Assembly (NCBI GenBank): GCA_963989245.1
Contig: OZ022351.1
Location: 14,348,843-14,412,842, forward strand
DNA: 64,000 nucleotides
DNA from: Nansenia antarctica
Lineage: Eukaryota; Chordata; Actinopteri; Argentiniformes; Microstomatidae
Reading direction: 5' to 3'
The notes beneath the pieces are model-generated. The model did not search any database. It was not told where the DNA came from and was given only the letters and a program-made list of their open reading frames with translations. Position numbers and translations under genes: made by a program. Shown piece by piece: positions 28,101 to 34,100 of the stretch; the stretch's first letter is position 1; the number at the start of each line of letters is the position of its first letter.

Positions 28101-31100
28101 GAAGGAGTGGAAAAGAGGAAGATCTCCTGGAAAGATCTGTGGGAGATGGAGGCATTCAGAGCGAGCTTCACCATCAGGGCTGCCTACGATGTCCTGCCTT
28201 CTCCTGCAAACCTAAGCCAGTGGTATGGCGAAGACCCCACGTGCCCTCTATGTCAAAGTCCAGCAACACTGAAGCACATCTTAGTGGGATGCAAGACCAG
28301 CCTCACCCAAGGCCGTTACACCTGGCGGCACGACCAGGTGCTAAGGTGTCTTGCAGCAGTGCTGGAAAGTCAACGGACAAGTGTGAACGCCCTTCCTCCC
28401 CCATCATCCCGGTGGCAGCCAGCACCATTTGTTCGGGAGGGCGAGGGTCAAGCCAGCCTCACCACCATAAGACCAGACACTGGGCAGCTGGGCAGAGCAC
28501 GGGACTGGAAGCTGCTGGCAGACTTGGACAAGAAACTCTGCTTCCCAGCTGAGATCGCAGCCACCAACCTGCGACCAGACCTTGTGCTGTGGTCAGCCTC
28601 GCTCAAGCTCGTTTACATCATCGAGCTCACTGTGCCCTGGGAGGGTGCAGTGGAGGAGGCCTACGAGCGGAAGAGGCTGAGGTACACTGAACTCGCAGCA
28701 GATGCCCAACAACAAGGCTGGACAGCGAAGGTACGCCCAGTGGAAGTAGGCTGCAGAGGGTTCGTAGCCACCTCAACATCCAGGCTACTCAGGGAGATGG
28801 GAGTGCGAGGGAAGACCCACCGGCAGGCAATCAAGGACCTCTCCAGGGCTGCTGAAAAGGGGAGCCAGTGGCTGTGGATGAAGAGAAAGGACTCGACCCG
28901 GGCGTTCAAATGAGCTGATCGCATCTAGGGAGTGAACCTGGGACGCTGGGATTCACTGCTGAACCCTCTGGAGGTGTCGTGGGCTTATCAGCGAAACATT
29001 CATGAAGGAGGGCGCCCACTTGACAACCCAAAGGATGCCATCGCTCATTTGAACACCACAGAGTCTCATCGGTGCCTTAAGTATGTATGTATCGAGGGAT
29101 ATCAACATCTAGTCCTACATAACAGATCTGATCATCTGGTGAACCAGTGACTGCTGTGAAAGTGCAGCTGGCAACAAGGGAAAGACCTTGCGACAGCATG
29201 GAAAGACAGCTGACAGGAGGGAATAGACCCCAACGGGGCCGCCATGGGCTAGCTACCCGTGGCGGCGGGATCCAGCACGAACAGTGTATGGGTCCCACCC
29301 AAACTTGGCTACGAAAAATTCTAAGAAGAAAATACCCCCTGAGCCTGCGAGAGCGGGGGCGGAAGATGGCTCATCGGCAGACAACCCGGTAACGAACACA
29401 GGAACGGAACAGACTACGAGATTGATGATCAGCATACCTGAGGCTCCGACAGCTACAGCAGGACACACGCTCCAGAACTGCGTATGTGGTTGGACAAAGG
29501 TTACTTCCACCCATGGCCTGAAGATACACCAGGGCAAGAAAGGGTGCCTAAAGAAGGGTCAACAGGGAAGTCGCATCGACAGCTACTTTTTGAGAAGCAG
29601 GCCGAGTCAGTCGACTGAAGTTCAGCAGCAGGACACACACCACAGTCTGCAGGACATCAACACCCCTGTCCCAGAGGAGGAAGAACAAGGCACAGGAGAG
29701 CAACCTGAATCCAACACATCACGACCACCAGCAGAGAAGAAGATCCAGGGGCGAAGGCCATTAGTCAAGTGGCCAAAGTCCTGCAACAAGACGCTGTGGA
29801 AGGAGGTCAACACTGATCTCTGCAACATCCTAGAAGGGATCAGAGGCACCACCATGAAGAAGTTGGAGAGAATGGGCAACCTCATCTATGCCTATGGAGT
29901 GGAACAGTTCGGAGTGGTCGAAGGCAAACGATCTACTCAGTCAATTCCCACCAAGTCCAGAAGGCAGACAGAAATAGACCGACTAGTCAAGGAGAGGAGG
30001 CAGCTGAAGAAGCAATGGAGGAAGGCCACAGAGGAGGAGAAGGAGGGAATAAACCTGCTGCAGGAAGAGATTAAGAGCAGGCTTGCATCACTGAGGAGAG
30101 CTGAAAACCTCCTGAAGAGGCGCAGAAGGAAGGAGCAAACAAGATCACGCTTCTACAAAGATCCTTTCAAATTTGTGAAGACTCTCTTCACAAAGGAGAA
30201 GAGCGGAAGTCTCTCTGTGGCAAAGGCCCACCTGGAAGAACATCTGAAAAAGGGCTGCACAGATGACCGACACCAGGAAGAGGTCACGCTCCCACCTGAC
30301 ATGCCACCAGTCAATCCACCAGAGCACGAACTAGATATCAGTCCACCCAGGTGGAGTGAAGTAGACAACACTGTGCGTAGAGCAAGGGCCGCGTCAGCTC
30401 CAGGTCCCAACGGAGTTCCATACAGGCTCTACAAAAACGCACCAGATGTCCTGAGATTCCTCTGGAAGCTGATGAAAGTTGTGTGGCAAAAGAAGGCGAT
30501 ACCAACGTCCTGGCGGAGAGCCGGAGGGATCCTTATCCCCAAGGAAAAGGACTCAACAGAAATCGGACAGTTCCGGCAGATCAGCCTTCTAAATGTCGAG
30601 GGAAAAATCTTCTTCAGCGTGGTCGCTCATAGACTGGCAGGATACCTGCAAAGAAACAACCTGATTGACACGTCAATCCAGAAAGCAGGCATCTCAGGCT
30701 TCTCAGGGTGTGTCGAACATGCTAGTGTCATCTGGCATCAGATCCAGGTCGCCAAGAAGGAGGGAACGGACCTCCACGTGGTGTTCCTGGATCTCGCGAA
30801 TGCCTTTGGCTCAGTCCCTCACAACCTCCTGTGGACAGCCTTCGACTACTTCAGGATCCCACCAGCTCTCACAACCCTTGTCAAGGCCTACTTCCAGGAC
30901 GTCCAGCTCTGCGTGACCACAGCAGAGTACACCACAGCATGGCAACATCTGGAAGTGGGAATCATGGCCGGCTGCACCATCTCCCCGCTGGCCTTCACCA
31001 TGGCCATGGAGGTCATTATTCGGGCCTCTCGATGGGTGGTTGGCGGACAGCGAATAAGACCTGGGCTGAGGCTGCCGCCGATCAGAGCCTACATGGATGA

Positions 31101-34100
31101 CCTCACAACACTCACCACGACCAAGGCTTGCACAGTACGGCTACTAAGAAAGCTCCAGGAAAACATTGAGTTGGCTCGCATGAAGATCAAGCCGAGCAAG
31201 TCCAGAAGCATCTCCATTGTCAAGGGGAAGCTGTCAGACCACCGCTTCCACATTGGCAAAGAACCCATTCCAACGGTCTCCGAGAAGCCTGTGAAGAGCC
31301 TAGGTCGTTGGTATGATGCCTCCCTCAAAGATAAAGAGCAAGTAGAGCAGCTCAGGAAGGAGGTAGCCAGCGGCCTGGAGAACATCGACAGAACCCTGCT
31401 TCCTGGCAAGCTGAAGCTCTGGTGCATGCAGTATGGACTACTTCCACGTCTCCTGTGGCCACTAACCCTCTATGAAGTTCCTCTCTCAAAGGTGGAAAAG
31501 CTGGAGAGACTGGTCAACTCATATGCAAGGAAGTGGCTTGGCCTTCCCAGGTGCCTCAGCAGCATTGGGCTCTACGGCAAAGGGATGTTACACCTGCCCA
31601 TTTCCAGTCTGACAGAGGAGTACAAGTGTGCCAAAGTCAGACTGGAGATGATGCTTCTGGATTCGAATGATCCATTTGTAGCCCAAGCTGCCCCCATCCT
31701 GGCCACTGGGAGGAAGTGGACCCCATTGGCTGCAACTGAGCAGGCAAAGGCAGCACTCAGACACAGGGACATTGTGGGCCGAGTGCAGGAGGGGAGGAGT
31801 GGTCTTGGCCTCGGGATTAGTACACCGGCCTGGAGCAAGGCCAATCCATCTCAGAGACGCAAGCTGGTGGTCCAGGAGGTACGTCGGGAAGAGGAAGCAG
31901 GAAGGCGCGCACAAGCTGTGGCGCAGTCAAAGCAAGGGCAGTGGATGGCATGGGAAGGAGTGGAAAAGAGGAAGATCTCCTGGAAAGATCTGTGGGAGAT
32001 GGAGGCATTCAGAGCGAGCTTCACCATCAGGGCTGCCTACGATGTCCTGCCTTCTCCTGCAAACCTAAGCCAGTGGTATGGCGAAGACCCCACGTGCCCT
32101 CTATGTCAAAGTCCAGCAACACTGAAGCACATCTTAGTGGGATGCAAGACCAGCCTCACCCAAGGCCGTTACACCTGGCGGCACGACCAGGTGCTAAGGT
32201 GTCTTGCAGCAGTGCTGGAAAGTCAACGGACAAGTGTGAACGCCCTTCCTCCCCCATCATCCCGGTGGCAGCCAGCACCATTTGTTCGGGAGGGCGAGGG
32301 TCAAGCCAGCCTCACCACCATAAGACCAGACACTGGGCAGCTGGGCAGAGCACGGGACTGGAAGCTGCTGGCAGACTTGGACAAGAAACTCTGCTTCCCA
32401 GCTGAGATCGCAGCCACCAACCTGCGACCAGACCTTGTGCTGTGGTCAGCCTCGCTCAAGCTCGTTTACATCATCGAGCTCACTGTGCCCTGGGAGGGTG
32501 CAGTGGAGGAGGCCTACGAGCGGAAGAGGCTGAGGTACACTGAACTCGCAGCAGATGCCCAACAACAAGGCTGGACAGCGAAGGTACGCCCAGTGGAAGT
32601 AGGCTGCAGAGGGTTCGTAGCCACCTCAACATCCAGGCTACTCAGGGAGATGGGAGTGCGAGGGAAGACCCATCGGCAGGCAATCAAGGACCTCTCCAGG
32701 GCTGCTGAAAAGGGGAGCCAGTGGCTGTGGATGAAGAGAAAGGACTCGACCCGGGCGTTCAAATGAGCTGATCGCATCTAGGGAGTGAACCTGGGACGCT
32801 GGGATTCACTGCTGAACCCTCTGGAGGTGTCGTGGGCTTATCAGCGAAACATTCATGAAGGAGGGCGCCCACTTGACAACCCAAAGGATGCCATCGCTCA
32901 TTTGAACACCACAGAGTCTCATCGGTGCCTTAAGTATGTATGTATCGAGGGATATCAACATCTAGTCCTACATAACAGATCTGCTCTAGACAAGGGGTCG
33001 GGCCATAGACGGCGACCCTGGAGCAATTAGGGGTTCAGCGCCTTGCTCAAGGACACCTCGACACGTGGCCAGACGGGGTTCGAACCGTCGAACTGCCGAC
33101 CTTGCGATCATTAGACGCCGGCTCTACCTCCTGAGCCACTGCTTCCCCTTTTTTATTTACAGGTGTGCAACTGTGCAGGGGTGTTTAATGTGCCTAAATA
33201 CAGAACATGGGGTGAATCCTACCTGATTGTTTATGTTCTCAGCAAAATGGGGAGACTTGCTTTTCAGGAGTGTCACCAGGTCTTTGTACACATCGCTTTG
33301 TCTGTCGTAAGCATTCTCCACACCCTCTTGCCTTATGCCCTGTAAAGACAACGATGAAAACAGACGCATTAATACTATCACTACTACAATGGTTCTGGTA
33401 GAGACGTTAAAGTCATAGTTGGATGCCTGTTATACTGTACATCTGTATATCTGTGATTAGAAAGCACCATGGTAACATAATGTTGCTATTCTAAACCAGT
33501 GTGCGCTATACCCACTGCACAAGTTATGTTCTGTTCCTTTGGGTGAATAGCATTAATATCATATTTGAAACACAGGTGTCAACTTGTTTTCTGACCTGAA
33601 CTGAACCATTTCCAGGTGAGGAAATAGAGAGAGGAAATGTAGGCTACTCAGTGAGAGTGGAAGACGCACAATGTTCTCTCATGATTAATTGCATTAAAGG
33701 GTTGTTATAAATGTATGACATATTCCACAAATGTGTAATTAATCCATACAAAATGCTTCACTTTTCAGTGTCGCTTACCTAATGTTTTGGAAACTTTGTG
33801 ACCATTGTTACAGCGCAATACATATCTTGAACATTATATTAAGATTAATTGTATGCCATGTTTGTTCATATTTGACATTTGCTACATGTTCTGCAATATT
33901 CCAATTAATAGGCTACATCTACAGTATGATTGGTATTCAAGATTGCTATTGATTTACAGTGTCCTCAATGGCCTCAATGAAAAGTTATAAAAGTTATAAT
34001 TTTATTAACTGAAAACTGAAGTTGACTTTGTGACACTATCTTTTGATCTCACCCCATTGAGGAAGACTCCAGCTGTGCTGCATGTGATGTATAATGTCTC

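Larger units (their letters stand above)
29131..32983 (+). mobile_element. Full-length R2-like (HERO-like) LINE, downstream copy of a tandem pair
   Basis: The unit of 3,853 bp is inferred from the point where the first copy ends. It consists of a leader of about 290 bp with several hairpins, one long ORF, and a 3' UTR of about 215 bp ending AACAGATCTG. The order zinc finger, RT, CCHC knuckle and restriction-like endonuclease is that of early-branching LINEs (R2, R4, NeSL, HERO). The wording of RT and thumb resembles fish HERO elements; clade assignment needs a tree. Confidence 0.87.

Noticed and set aside
26364..28913. The upstream LINE frame as a separate gene
   Set aside because: It is the truncated twin of the full-length copy, lacking the N-terminal part and any promoter.
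33066..33143. tRNA-like sequence with A and B boxes
   Set aside because: The arms do not close into a tRNA cloverleaf and it continues into a SINE body, so it is a SINE head and not a tRNA gene.
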